A stretch of DNA of 64,000 nucleotides, from contig OY756963.1 of assembly GCA_963580455.1 (NCBI GenBank), forward strand, positions 20,169,555-20,233,554, read 5' to 3'. The notes beneath the pieces were generated by a model that searched no databases, was not told the origin of the DNA, and worked only from the letters and a program-made list of their open reading frames with translations. Source of the stretch: Euonymus europaeus. Taxonomy: Eukaryota; Streptophyta; Magnoliopsida; Celastrales; Celastraceae. Shown in pieces: positions 1 through 10,093 of this stretch (within the stretch, counting starts at the first letter, position 1; each line of letters opens with the position of its first letter). The position numbers were made by a program, and so were the translations under genes.

Positions 1-349
1 GAGAAGCAAGTTGAGTTATGTCTGAAGGAATTGAACCCGTGAGAGCGTTGAAGCGGAGAGAGAGCGTATGGAGCTGCGTGAGGTTGCCAATTGCAATGGG
101 AAGCTGACCGGAGAGACCCACTCCGGGTAAATGCAGCTCGACTACTCGGTTTTGTTGGCAGGTCACACCAGGCCATCTGCAGGGGCTGTCGGAGATGTTC
201 CAGAGGAGGGAACGGCCGCCGACAGATTGACGGAGAGCAAGCAGTGCAGCCCTGTCCGAGGCTAGATCTGCATCGACTGTTGGTAGGCGCTTAAGACTAC
301 AAAATGCAATGAAAACAGTGAAGAGAAGAATTGGCGGTCTTGGTTTCAT
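1..349 (-). CDS. LRR receptor-like kinase, N-terminal part (runs off the left edge)
   Basis: On the minus strand an open frame starts at an ATG (349-347) and is open to the window edge, 116 codons. It opens with a hydrophobic signal peptide (MKPRPPILLFTVFIAF, about residues 1-27). A plant LRR N-terminal cap follows (ASDRAALLALRQSVGGR, then a Cys-Arg-Trp-Pro-Gly-Val-Thr-Cys box), and then leucine-rich repeats (VVELHLPGVGLSGQLP, LTQLHTLSLRFNALTGSIP). This layout is typical of RKL1/RLK902-type LRR-III receptor kinases, many of which are atypical or inactive kinases. They sit in the plasma membrane with the LRRs outside. The kinase domain would lie outside the window, so the subfamily is an inference; LRR-RLK itself is well supported. 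The plus-strand frame at 91-294 is a shadow of this gene. Confidence 0.85.
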   Translation of the reverse strand, partial: MKPRPPILLFTVFIAFCSLKRLPTVDADLASDRAALLALRQSVGGRSLLWNISDSPCRWPGVTCQQNRVVELHLPGVGLSGQLPIAIGNLTQLHTLSLRFNALTGSIPSDITQLAS

Positions 350-665
350 TGTGGGAAGTCAAAGTTAAAAGACCCGACAAGTTCTGCTTCTGAGGTATTG
401 AAATTGGTAATGATAGTGAGTGGGAGTATGAAAGAGGGAGAGGGAGAGGGAGAGGGAGACCACTGACCAGAAGAGAGAGACCAGTGAGAGAGAGAGAGAG
501 AGAGAGCAGGCTGGAAGTGGATTGCGGTAAAAAAAAAACTTCAGTTTGATTCAGAAAAATAGACTGCGGTAGCAGGTAGAGTAATTGTATGCTCTCGCCG
601 CACCATTTTTAGTGCATTTAGTGCGATGGGTATTTTAAATAGTAAAGTGAAGGTTATATATACAT
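350..665 (-). promoter_or_regulatory. 5' leader and core promoter of the LRR-RLK gene
   Basis: Read on the minus strand, the sequence upstream of the ATG is a CT-rich leader: a GA/CT run at 484-507 and a GGGAGA-type repeat at about 430-461. Pyrimidine-rich leaders of this kind are common in plant receptor-kinase genes. A TATA-like box (TATATAA on the minus strand) lies at 654-660, followed by TA-rich DNA. The transcription start is not determined. Confidence 0.5.
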
Positions 666-1792
666 ACATACATATATCATGCAAGCAAGCGTAGATCTTC
701 TCTTAACTCTTAAGGTTGGATCACATGGATAACTCATATAGGGCTGCAAATGAGACGAGACAAGTGGGGGTTAGGATCTTTTTTTATTCATGCAAGCATT
801 CAATTGAGCAGCAATCACTATCTCTCATTCTAATAAGGAAGGAGCTCGAATACTCAATTATCGATTCTACTGAATAAAAAAAAAGTCAAATTCAAATTAA
901 ATCAAATTTTAAGGAAAATTTTATGTCAAAAGTTTCTGTTAAAAACAAAATTGTCTGATTAAAATTGGGCTCGAATTAAAATACAAAAATCTTGTATAAT
1001 TTAATTGTTCGAATGGTAGACAAATTGAATGATGCGCAACTAGTTATTTTAATAATTCATTGAAAACTTTGTGATATACATATTATTATTATCTTAGCTG
1101 TTAAGAATCACAAAAGCTTCCCATAAACCAAATGAGTCGGTGTCACACTTTGTGAACTCCGGAAACACAACACCACCACACCTGAAACTTCGTCAATCCC
1201 GCAAACTGTTCAATTTGCTTTTCGATTTTTATTTCTCTTAAACGAGAGCAAATCTGCGCCTGGGGCCACATTTTCAATATGCAGGTCACACATGGATGGA
1301 TGTCAAAATTTTGTCTCATCTGGATAACCTATTGCCTCATCTAGATTAAATCGAATTTAAACATTAATTATATATCAAAAATTTGAGTTCAAAACAAAAT
1401 TTTGGTTAGGTTTAAATTGGTTTGGGTGCAAATATAAAAATATTGTTCAATTTAGTTGTTCGAACACTTATAGATTTAATTATTATCTTATTTACTCGTC
1501 CGAATATAAATTAATCTTGATATGATTAATTAAATACTTTCAAATTTTTAATAATTCATAATTTAGACATACAATAAATATTATTTATTGTCCGATACGA
1601 GATCAAATTTTTACCGCTCCTACCCACACATCAACATGCAGATTCCACCACACAGTCACGTAATAATAAATAATAATAATTGAAAAAACATACCATGCAC
1701 CCTGCCCCGGCTGCCCTATTTTTATGTCAAAGAAGCATAGACAAAAGCTTTGCCTTTATGGCGAAACCTATCTCCATTAAGAATAATATAAA
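666..1792. other. AT-rich intergenic DNA
   Basis: No coding frame with family-like content was seen on either strand. The stretch has short A/T runs and an (ATA)n-type patch but no clear repeat boundary. Confidence 0.5.
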
Positions 1793-2236
1793 AAATACTG
1801 AGTCTATGTTTGGATTGTGAGTGGAGAGGAGAAGAAAAAATTGGGAGCAATAAAAAATAGAGGAGATGAGAAGTTAATTTTATATTATATTATTTAGATA
1901 TTCAAAAAATAGGAGAAAAATGTGTTTTTTATGATTTGTAAAATTAATATATGTATATTTATATACTTGAGGTGGGATCCACCTATTGTAACAGAATGTA
2001 ACTCATGGGATCCACCTGGACAAGGGCAGAGTTGTAAATATGTGTGGGACCCACAGCTAATCACCTGTAATCCCCCAATTTTGAAGGGAAAAAGTTAAAA
2101 AAATCAGTGGGATCCACATAATTTTTTTCTCCCAAAAATGCCTTCACAATTTTACTCTTCCTAACCAAACACCCCATTATATTTCAAATTACACCCAAAA
2201 TTAATTTTCCCAATCCAAACATAGGCTAAAGTATTT
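1793..2236. mobile_element. MITE / foldback element with about 25-bp terminal inverted repeats
   Basis: The left end reads AAATACTGAGTCTATGTTTG and the reverse complement of the right end reads AAATACTTTAGCCTATGTTT; both continue into GGATTG. The element is about 444 bp, AT-rich and has no coding capacity. No clean target-site duplication was found, so the superfamily is left open (hAT-like is possible). Confidence 0.6.
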
Positions 2237-2739
2237 ACCACAACAATTAGGCATTCCCAACCTATCTCCATCCAATTAAAAATAATTAATTAAATGTTTT
2301 TATTTTTTGTGCATCTCAAAAAGAGGTAAACTCTAGTCCCAAAAAATACAAAATACGCCTCCCAGATGAGTGAGAATAAAATATTTACCCTCCCTTCCTA
2401 TATATAATTATTGAATTTTCAATACAACTAGTCGAGAGTCTTCATAATAATGTGTGAAGAAAGCAACTAACTAAAACTTAAAACTTAAAAATTAGTTGGC
2501 TTCGAGTCAAAGAAAGCAATGGATTAGACATGTCTATTGAGATTGGGAGATAATTCTTAACGAGTCATGATGAGATGTGTTTGATAACCACCTTCTATAA
2601 GGACTCACTAACAAATTATTAACTTCATATAATATATGATCATTGCCTCCCCGTTGAGGTCGGCTCCATGTCAATTATTTCAATTAAATCTAATTTTTTT
2701 ATAATAATATTAATCAAGAAAAAAATTAGTTTTGAGCAC
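2237..2739. other. AT-rich intergenic DNA
   Basis: No gene-like frame was seen. The stretch lies between the MITE and the LTR-like segment. Confidence 0.4.
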
Positions 2740-3378
2740 GAAAATTGGTCATATTCAAAGGAATCCTAGAATGGTGTGCACAAAACAGTCCTTTCGACAT
2801 AACTGATTGTCAGCCCGTACTACTTAAAGGTCTGTTGACCCATCTCAGGCTTGTGAGCACGTATGACCTAAATACATGTTGGCCCATCACCCATCTCAAG
2901 CTTGTGAGCCCATACGACCTAGAGGTCTGTTGACTCACCTCAGACTTGTGAGCTCCTCCATTGGATTGAGGCCCACTGGGCCCTTCTGTCAAGCCATTAG
3001 GCCCAATGAATAAAGCCCAAAGGCCGGTTATCAACACATACGATATTTAAATGTGTATTAAATCTTAAGGCTCAATGGCCCAATACAAGTCTAATACATG
3101 ACAACTTGTACAACTCCCGTACCATACGCGTGATCTGGAGTTCTATAAATATGAGTAGTCGTCCAAGCTTTTTGAAGCTCTCGATCATTTTTCTAGTTCC
3201 ACTTCTCTTTCTAAAATCCTCATTTGCTTCTCTCACTATAAATCTTCTTCCTGTCATTGGATTAGTCCATTGCAGACTCACTCCGGTGACCTTCTTTCGT
3301 TCAGCTTAGTGCAAATTGACAAGTTGTCGAATGTCTTTTTTCGACATTTCTTTGATTGTCCATTTTAGGGTCTACAAC
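2740..3378 (+). repeat. LTR-like segment (possible solo LTR) with internal direct repeats
   Basis: The segment starts near TGAGCACG and ends near GGGTCTACAACA. It carries a TATA-like box (TATAAATATG) near 3,143, followed by a T-rich stretch, which is LTR-like architecture. Inside it, at about 2,828-2,953, a module containing CTTGTGAGC is present three times with small changes (near 2,848, 2,900 and 2,945). I could not find a matching 5-bp target duplication, so the boundaries and the solo-LTR call are uncertain. Confidence 0.4.
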
Positions 3379-3829
3379 AATAAATTTAGTTTTTTATCAC
3401 ACGATATAATCTCGACTAAATTACTTTAAATGAACGATTTAATGTTTAGAATTTAAGATTTTGTATGATTTTTGACGATTCCTAGTACTTATTAATTACA
3501 GGATAACGTATATAGCTCGCATCATCCCAACACAGTTTTTCTTGTTCGTGACATCATTGGCTACTACAATTATGCTCAAGCATGTTCTTGTTTTATTTTT
3601 TCCATTTAAAAACAATAATCAAATAAAATATATATATTTATTTATTTATTTATTCAAGTAAAGTTAGTGTGGTGAGATTTTTACGTATGAAGAATGATAA
3701 GAGGTTGTCTCTATGCATGCTTGATGTGTGTTACTTTGATAAAAAAAACCAACTTCTGTGTAATATAATAGTGTGCTAGATGTGAGTGTGTTAAAAGAGC
3801 TTTGAAAAACAAGTGTTTCCCTCTCCCTT

Positions 3830-4014
3830 GTCCCACATCGAACATATGTGTGTTACTTTGATAAAGAAAAAAGGTATGAACTCAGGCCATATGGGACCAC
3901 CGCAGCAGTGATCACTGTTCTGAGGCGAATCCGTCCCCACCAGCAGCTACCTTGATAGACGCCGTTGGTGGAGGAATAAGAGCTCCGCCAAGTGATCAAG
4001 GTCTGTCCTGGGTT
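3830..4014 (+). other. USE-like motif followed by a palindrome-rich, foldable segment
   Basis: GTCCCACATCG at 3,830-3,840 matches the upstream sequence element of plant snRNA-type promoters. About 35-40 bp further on, a segment with several complementary blocks begins: AACTCAGG (3,879-3,886) with CCTGGGTT (4,007-4,014); CTTGAT (3,951-3,956) with ATCAAG (3,995-4,000); TGGTGGAG (3,966-3,973) with CTCCGCCA (3,983-3,990). CAGTGATCACTG (3,906-3,917) is a perfect palindrome. It does not look like U1-U6, U3, 7SL or telomerase RNA as I know them. It may be a small RNA gene or simply part of a repeat. Confidence 0.3.
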
Positions 4015-4719
4015 ATAAACTCAGTGGATAAGGCACATGATATGATATATAATCCATATTTAGGAATCCATGATAGTTCATATATATTTATTCTATTAAT
4101 TTTTATATTTTAATTAATTATCATATTCTCTTAATCAATATGTCGAGTATTTATTTAGTTTTATAATTTTATTATATTTAATTATTAGTTCGTTAGTGTT
4201 TAGTAAATTCGTTCCCCTTAGAATTTAACACTATTGTTTAAATTATAACATGAAATTTTGATACCCAAATCTGTTAATTAGGGTATAGCGAATTTGTTCC
4301 CTTTAAGGTTTAACACTGATTATTTAGATTATAACATAAAAATCTGATACACAAGTCCGTTAGTATTTAGTGAATCTGTTACCCTTAATTTTTAACACTT
4401 ATCGTTTACAAATGAGCTATCATGAATTCTTAAAATATGAGTTATTTATCACTATCCTAATATCATATATGTGGATTCGGGCTATTGCTCGTTTGGGTAT
4501 TGATAGTCTATCGAGCCATGAAATAGCTGATAATTCTTAACGAGTTAATAATATCATTGGTCGTGGAATTCAAGCCACCAATTCTCAACAATAATTAGTT
4601 TGTATAATATTTTTTAACTCTACAATTGCCTACATTTGATTTCTTTTATAAGATTATGCAGCTGTTCTTATATTTTAAACTCTTTCACATTAAATTTTAA
4701 AATCTGTAATTTTTATTAT
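4015..4719. other. AT-rich intergenic DNA; last part shared with the OMT3 upstream region
   Basis: No coding signal was seen. The part from about 4,590 to 4,715 is similar to 15,745-15,865 upstream of OMT3, so it belongs to the duplicated OMT unit. Confidence 0.45.
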
Positions 4720-4728
4720 CTTTTGCCG

Positions 4729-5341
4729 GAGTTTTTTTTCAATAAATCATTTTTAATAAATTAATTATAAATATAATAACCGATTTTTTTTATTGCAAAA
4801 AATGACAATTCACGCTGTTCCGAACCGCGTGACTTTTGTTGTGTTTTTAAGAGTCACGTTCGCAACAGCGTGACTTACTTTTATATTTTTTGCACTAGTC
4901 ACCCCGTTGCCAACAACGTGATAACGGATCGAACATGATCACGCCGTTCACAACGGAGTGTTTATAAATCCTGGTCAATAGCATGATTAGATTGTATAAC
5001 AGCCAAATATTACACATGACAGTAACATTTCTCTTATCTTACACCTGATATTTGAGAGAGTTTTCCTAAAAAAAACTCAGTTAGCTCAAGGTTTGCATCT
5101 GAATGCTCAAACTAGGTGAGTTTGTCATTTCGATTGTTTGTAGTGTAAAAGCATGGAATAGTGTGACTCGTTTTTGTTAAAATACATAAGATTTGACAGC
5201 GTGACTCTTAAAAACACAACGAAAAACAAAACGAAAGTCAAGCCGTTTGAAACAGTGTGAATTGTCCTTTTTGAAAGAATAAATTCAGTTGTTATATCTA
5301 TAATTAATTTATTAAAAAATAATATATTGAAAAAAAAACTC
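4729..5341. mobile_element. Mutator-type MITE with long inverted repeats and 9-bp target duplication
   Basis: The 613-bp element begins GAGTTTTTTTTCAATA and ends with its inverse (TATTGAAAAAAAAACTC). The inverted similarity extends well beyond 150 bp at each end; for example GTGTTTTTAAGAGTCACG near 4,840 pairs with CGTGACTCTTAAAAACAC near 5,205. It is flanked by a perfect 9-bp direct repeat, CTTTTGCCG, at 4,720-4,728 and 5,342-5,350, the size expected for Mutator-like transposition. It has no coding capacity and sits about 330 bp upstream of the OMT1 start codon. Confidence 0.85.
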
Positions 5342-5532
5342 CTTTTGCCGTTCTTTTTTATATCCAGTCTGAAAAGCCTGCTTTTTTTTTTCCTGATAAA
5401 AGCCTGCTATATGATAAAAGCCTGAAAAGCCTGCTATATGATAAACTTGGGATAACGAGTCTGATTCTCAGATAAGATCAGATCCCACATGCACGTCCAA
5501 GCATACGCGTCTATCATATTATTGGTTGGTCC

Positions 5533-5671
5533 CAATTTAATCCCATCCATTCATATAACATGATCATGGCATTTTAATGTCTATAAATTAAGATACTCCA
5601 CTTGTAGGAGAGAAGAGTTTGTCCGCCAAATCAAATTCCAGCTAAGTAGAGCTTCTAAGATCTCCAGAACT
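5533..5671 (+). promoter_or_regulatory. OMT1 core promoter and 5' leader
   Basis: A TATA box (TATAAAT) lies at 5,582-5,588, about 85 bp before the start codon. The block around it is nearly identical to the one before OMT2 (TATA at 10,418-10,424), down to the leader sequence. This marks it as a conserved part of the tandem unit. Confidence 0.65.
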
Positions 5672-6874
5672 ATGGATCCCAATCATTCTCTAGGAGCAAG
5701 AGAGTTACTTGAAGCTCAAACTCACTTGTACAAACATTCCATGAACTACATAACTTCAATGTCACTCAAGTCCATTGTTCAGCTTGGAATTCCTGACATA
5801 ATCCACAATCATGGCAAACCCATCACTCTTCATGAGTTGGCCTCAGCGGTTAAGGTTCCCCCGAGCCGAGCTGGGTACCTGAACCGGCTCATGCGCTTAA
5901 TGGTTCACTCAGGTTTCTTTGCCACTGAAAAAGTTGAATACCGGAATCAAGAAGAAGAAGTTGCATATATTCTTACACCTTCTTCTACGCTTCTTCTGAA
6001 ACACAATTCAATCTGCTTGTCACCATTTGTTCCTATGATACTAGATCCGAGCATTCTAGCTTCATGTGCTTTCCTGGCAGACTGGTTTCAAGGAGTAGGT
6101 GATGATCATGATCATGATCAAAAGCTAGCAGCAGCATATGAGAAAACAAATGGACTGAGCTTTTGGGACTACTGTAGCCAAAACCCCAAGTATGGAAAGC
6201 TGTTCAACGATGCGATGGCCGGAGATTCTCAAACGATGAATCTCTTCATTAGAGACTGTGGACCTATTTTTGAGGGAGTGAAATCACTTGTGGATGTAGC
6301 AGGTGGTATTGGATTGACTGCCAAGATTATATGTGAGGCATTCCCTCACTTGAAATGCACAGTGCTTGACCTACCACATGTTGTTGCCAATTTGAAAGAG
6401 ACTGAAAACTTGAAGTATGTTGGTGGTGACATGCTCCGCTCTGTCCCTTCTGGAGATGCCATTCTGCTTAAGGTACCCTCTCCAATGTCGTTAGTTAAAA
6501 TGCTGTTTTACTTATTTTTTTGGAATGTTTTAGTGATGTTTTTTTAATGATACATGATGTAGTCGACATTGCATGACTGGACTGATGAAGACTGCTTGAC
6601 GATATTGAAGAATTGCAAAGAAGCAATTGGAGGCAAAGGTAAGGGAGGAAAAGTGATCATCATAGACATTGTGTTAAGCGACCAGAAGAGCAATGGTGAT
6701 CAAGAGTCAACAGAGTTAATGCTCACATCTGACATATTGATGATGGCTTTGTTTACTGGGAAAGAGAGAAGTGAGAAAGAATGGAAAAGCCTATTCTTAG
6801 GTGCTGGTTTTAGTGATTATAAGGTTTTTAGATCTATGTTTGGTTTTAGATCTCTTATTGAGGTCTATCCATAA
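5672..6874 (+). CDS. O-methyltransferase OMT1 (COMT-type, flavonoid/phenolic), two exons
   Basis: Exons 5,672-6,472 and 6,563-6,874 join in phase 0 to give 370 residues, the normal family length; the intron is only 90 bp (GT...AG). The enzyme would transfer a methyl group from S-adenosylmethionine to a hydroxyl of a small phenolic in the cytosol; the substrate cannot be read from the sequence. An N-terminal dimerisation helix region (LLEAQTHLYKH) is followed by a SAM-binding motif DVAGGIGLTA at about residues 208-217 and VLDLPHVV. The catalytic His is H271 (LHDW) and the distal Glu lies in GKERSEKEW. Oddity: the Trp normally four residues before the LHDW Trp region (K-W-x-L-H-D-W) is Ser268, from a TGG-to-TCG change. 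An open reading past the donor to 6,547 is intron read-through. The gene looks intact. Confidence 0.88.
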
Positions 6875-7051
6875 TTTGTATGTGTTTGACTATTTATGTT
6901 TTTATGTGTCTGGATACTTCAAATATGGTGTGTTGTGTTCATGTTGGATTAGCTAACAAGCATGAAACGTATTTTTGAAACTATTTCAATCAGAAATAAA
7001 TGCTCTGTTATGGTTTGATGCGTTAATTAATAATATCTACTAGTAGTCATT

Positions 7052-7109
7052 ATATAGAAGCTTCTGATATTATGGTATAAATATAGAAGCTTCTGATATT
7101 ATGGTATAA
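7052..7109. repeat. 29-bp tandem duplication downstream of OMT1
   Basis: ATATAGAAGCTTCTGATATT and its continuation occur at 7,052-7,080 and again at 7,081-7,109 without change. The related region after OMT3 (about 17,865-17,905) has only a single diverged copy, so the duplication is specific to the OMT1 side. Confidence 0.8.
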
Positions 7110-7370
7110 ATATAGACAATCTTTCTCACATGGGGTTCAGCACAAATAAGTCTATTTACGGTTTTTAATCCTGGCCACCCATTCTTTACTAGTAGATCCG
7201 ACGTCTACGAATGAAATTGATTTTAGGGATTAGACATCTCCTGCACATGCACCTCTCCCGCACCTCAGCTGCAGCCCCTCCACCCATCGAATCTCCTACG
7301 TCCATCGAAGCTGCGGTGCAGTGAAGCCAACAAACCAGCTCCTCAGCCCATTGATTCATCACCTCCTCCG

Positions 7371-7580
7371 GTGGACCAGTAAGCGCAAAGTGCTTGATTT
7401 TTTCATCTTTCAGTTTGTCTTGCCATGGTTGTTCATTGCTGTTGCTAGTTTATTTATGTCAAACGTGGACCAATAAGCACAAATTGCTTGATTTTATCTG
7501 ATTTCAGTTTGGGCATTGAAGTTTAGTGCTTAGTCTTGCCATGGTATTTCACTGATGTTGCTAGTTTATATATGTCAAAC
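7371..7580. repeat. Imperfect tandem duplication of about 95-115 bp
   Basis: A unit starting GTGGACCAGTAAGCGCAAAG at 7,371 recurs as GTGGACCAATAAGCACAAAT at 7,465. Both end in TGTTGCTAGTTTAT followed by TATGTCAAAC. The second copy has a small internal insertion. No gene lies in it. Confidence 0.75.
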
Positions 7581-7964
7581 AATAAATACTAGTATTTGGG
7601 GCAATTTTTACCAATGCTTGTTATCAAGTATCTTTTTTAATTTCAGTACTTATTTTTGATATCAATTCAATCTTTTAAGGTGACTCTGTTTGTAGGGTGT
7701 TCATTTTTCTTGTGTTAGTATGGTAGTGTAATCTTTTGATAGAGCATATGCATTGTCTTCAAAGAAATGTCTTTTCATCATTGTCTTGGGGTTAGGTTAT
7801 CTTATTTTTCGATGTGATTACTTACAAATAAATTTTGATTTAGGTTTTTAATCCAACATTGTTAAGTATGATTTATCTTATATTCCTCAAGTAATTGTTG
7901 AAAAGGTGCCGAAAATAGGACAAGAATTTGATACATTGGATGAAACACACACTTTACAATGAAT

Positions 7965-8093
7965 ATGCAAGGGATGCGGCAAAAGGCTAAAGGGGGCAAA
8001 GAAATTGTCATTAAGAAGATTAGGCATTGTCATGGTTGCGGCGGGCAAGCACATGATAAAAGAAATTGTTCAGTGCTTAATCTAATGTAAGTG
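7965..8093 (+). pseudogene. Zinc-knuckle relic of a FAR1/MULE-type protein
   Basis: A short open stretch ending at the stop at 8,091-8,093 encodes a CCHC zinc knuckle, CHGCGGQAHDKRNC (spacing C-x2-C-x4-H-x4-C), preceded by a Lys-rich segment. This resembles the C-terminal tail of FAR1-related or Mutator-like transposase proteins. Just upstream a frame change separates a KGCGKRLKG-like segment, and no transposase core is present. I read it as a decayed C-terminal fragment, not a gene. Confidence 0.5.
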
Positions 8094-8149
8094 TACTGAT
8101 AGAGTTTATAGAACTATTTAAGTGAGATTATTTATTAATTTATGGAGGT

Positions 8150-9330
8150 TTTACTGTGGTCTGCTGCTTCTTAGATATTCAGGTCACTAATGAATTTCCC
8201 ATCATGATATTGAATCCAGTGATTGATCTTTTGGTATCACGGCATGCTGCCCAGTCAGCATCACAATGAGCTTCAACCTTTGAAATTGAACTTATAAGAT
8301 AGAAACTGTCACGGTCGACAGTCCTCTCTAAATACTTGGTGTACGACCTTGAGATGACTACTTGTTGGAGACCTCATGAACGGAGTTAAAGTGTTCACTG
8401 TATAACTGATGTATGGTCTTGTAAGAGTGAGGTACATGAGTTTTCCAACAAGTCTCATGTACTGCATAGGATCATCCAGGAGCTCTCCTTGATGAGCAGA
8501 TAGCTTTGCATTCATAGCAAAAGGTCAATTTATAGACTTACAGTCCCTGAAACTCGTATCAAACAATAAGTTGAGAATGTATTTATTTTGAGATATAGTC
8601 ATTCCTGTGGTTTGTTTATGAATTTCTAATCCTAGAAAATATTTAAGAACTATCAAATCCTTTATCTCAAAACGTGTACCTATATATTTTAATAACATTG
8701 ATTAAGGCAAGGTCATTACCATCTAATGTCATATCATCTACATAGAGAAGTAAAATAATTCTAGAATTATTCCTAGAATATGCGAATGCAGAATAATCAC
8801 AACGAGACTAGATGAAACCAAATTTTAAAAGAGAATCTTTGCATTTCAAGTTTCATTGTCCAAAGGCTTGTTTAAGCCCACACGATGACTTGTTTAACTT
8901 ACACACATGAGTAATGTCATGTGCCTCAAACCCGGGGTCATCTTCATGTAAACATCTAAGTGATGTATGAACCAATTATTAGAAATTGCTAACGTTAAAA
9001 AAATTCTAAAAGTTACCATTTTTACAACAAAACAAATGTTTCTTGATAGTCAAAACCTAAAGTTTGGTTATACCCTTGGACTACAAGTCTTGCCTTACGC
9101 ATTTCTATTGATCCATTTGGATTATATTTCACTTTATATTTCCATTTTGACTCTATAGCTTTCCTTTCTTTTGGCAACTTAACTACTGTCCATGTATTGT
9201 TTTCATTCAATGCCTTAATTTCTTCATGCTTCTTTGGCTCATGTTGTGATGTAGTTGAAGAAAGTGTGCATCTGGGACTTTTAGACTGACTACATGAAAC
9301 AGAAACTATCAATTCACTGAATTAAGACAC
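8150..9330 (-). mobile_element. Decayed Copia retrotransposon fragment (RT and RNase H)
   Basis: On the minus strand, pieces of a Copia polymerase follow in the right order. The RT start (NENNTWTVVKLPKERKAIES, GFDYQETF) lies at about 9,022-9,312. A middle part with FEAHDITHVCKLNKS and the catalytic YVDD box lies at about 8,700-8,960. The RT end (YLTLTRPYISYTVN) lies at 8,309-8,515, and the RNase H start (DADWAACRDTKRS) near 8,200. Stops and frame changes separate the pieces, and no LTRs, gag, protease or integrase are visible. It is a dead fragment in the OMT1-OMT2 spacer. Confidence 0.85.
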
Positions 9331-9604
9331 AAAACGATGCCATTTTGAAGCAATCTCAATCTTCAATCTCTAACATAAACTAAAAGTCCTTCTGTATCTG
9401 CTTACGAAACATACATTTTTACCCTGACTTCTGCTTCCTGATGAAAGGAACCAGGTGATCATAGATGATCTAATAATATATATATATAGGGTGTAATTAA
9501 TTAATCAACTAAATAGTTTATTTTTTGAGAATTTATCTAACAATTTTTATATAAGAAATTGTTTGATCGACCCGACTCAGCCCTAGATGCAGTTCTTCCT
9601 TATC

Positions 9605-9801
9605 AGCAGGTGCGGAACTTGAAAAATGATTTTTTTTTTACTACATATACATATACAAGTTAGCCCAATAAAAAATCAGCCCATCATCAGCCCGCTATGC
9701 TACCATCCAGCCCAATGGAAAATCAATCCATTAGCCCGGTATGCTATCAGCCTGGAATCAGCCTCAAACCACCCTAGCCCCAGCCCAAGTTCCGCCCCTT
9801 G
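9605..9801. mobile_element. Short element with GCGGAACTTG inverted ends (possible hAT MITE)
   Basis: CAGGTGCGGAACTTG at 9,605-9,619 and its near inverse CAAGTTCCGCCCCTTG near 9,787-9,802 bound about 195 bp containing repeats of the type AGCCC...ATCAGCC. The CAGGGGCGGA-like ends are common in plant hAT MITEs. I found no clear 8-bp target duplication, so the call is tentative. Confidence 0.4.
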
Positions 9802-10093
9802 TCTCGTCTACGTCTGCGATCTGGACCAGTGGACCATCTGGATTCTGGTCCTTAGTTGCCACTTGCCAGAGGTTGTAGTCCTGCAGTGTAGTCGAAGACG
9901 AAAGTCACGGAAGACAGCGAACTAGCGAAGCCATCGCCGCACGCCCGCACTGCGCCAGCAGCCACGCAACGCAAGTTGCCACTCTCGTCCGGCTTCCCTG
10001 GCTCTCTGCTGTGGTGCTGCCTCTCTTGTCTCCCGTCGGCCGTCTCCGCCTTCGCACAACGCCAGATCGCCATTATGGTGATGCTTATGGTTG
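9802..10093. other. GC-rich spacer, unexplained
   Basis: This stretch is clearly richer in G+C than its surroundings. Frames on both strands are open, but none shows recognisable protein content or family motifs. It abuts the inverted duplication upstream of OMT2. Confidence 0.35.

Noticed and set aside
91..294. Plus-strand open frame of 67 codons
   Set aside because: It is the antisense shadow of the LRR receptor-kinase start, whose signal peptide and repeats are clear on the minus strand.
3830..4014. Calling a specific snRNA (U1-U6, U3, 7SL, MRP or telomerase RNA) at the USE-like motif
   Set aside because: None of the conserved core sequences of these RNAs that I know is present; only the motif and foldability are seen.
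5672..6547. OMT1 as an intronless gene ending at 6,547
   Set aside because: The frame after 6,472 encodes low-complexity hydrophobic residues from the intron; OMT2 and OMT3 have an intron at the same place, and exon 2 carries the catalytic motif.
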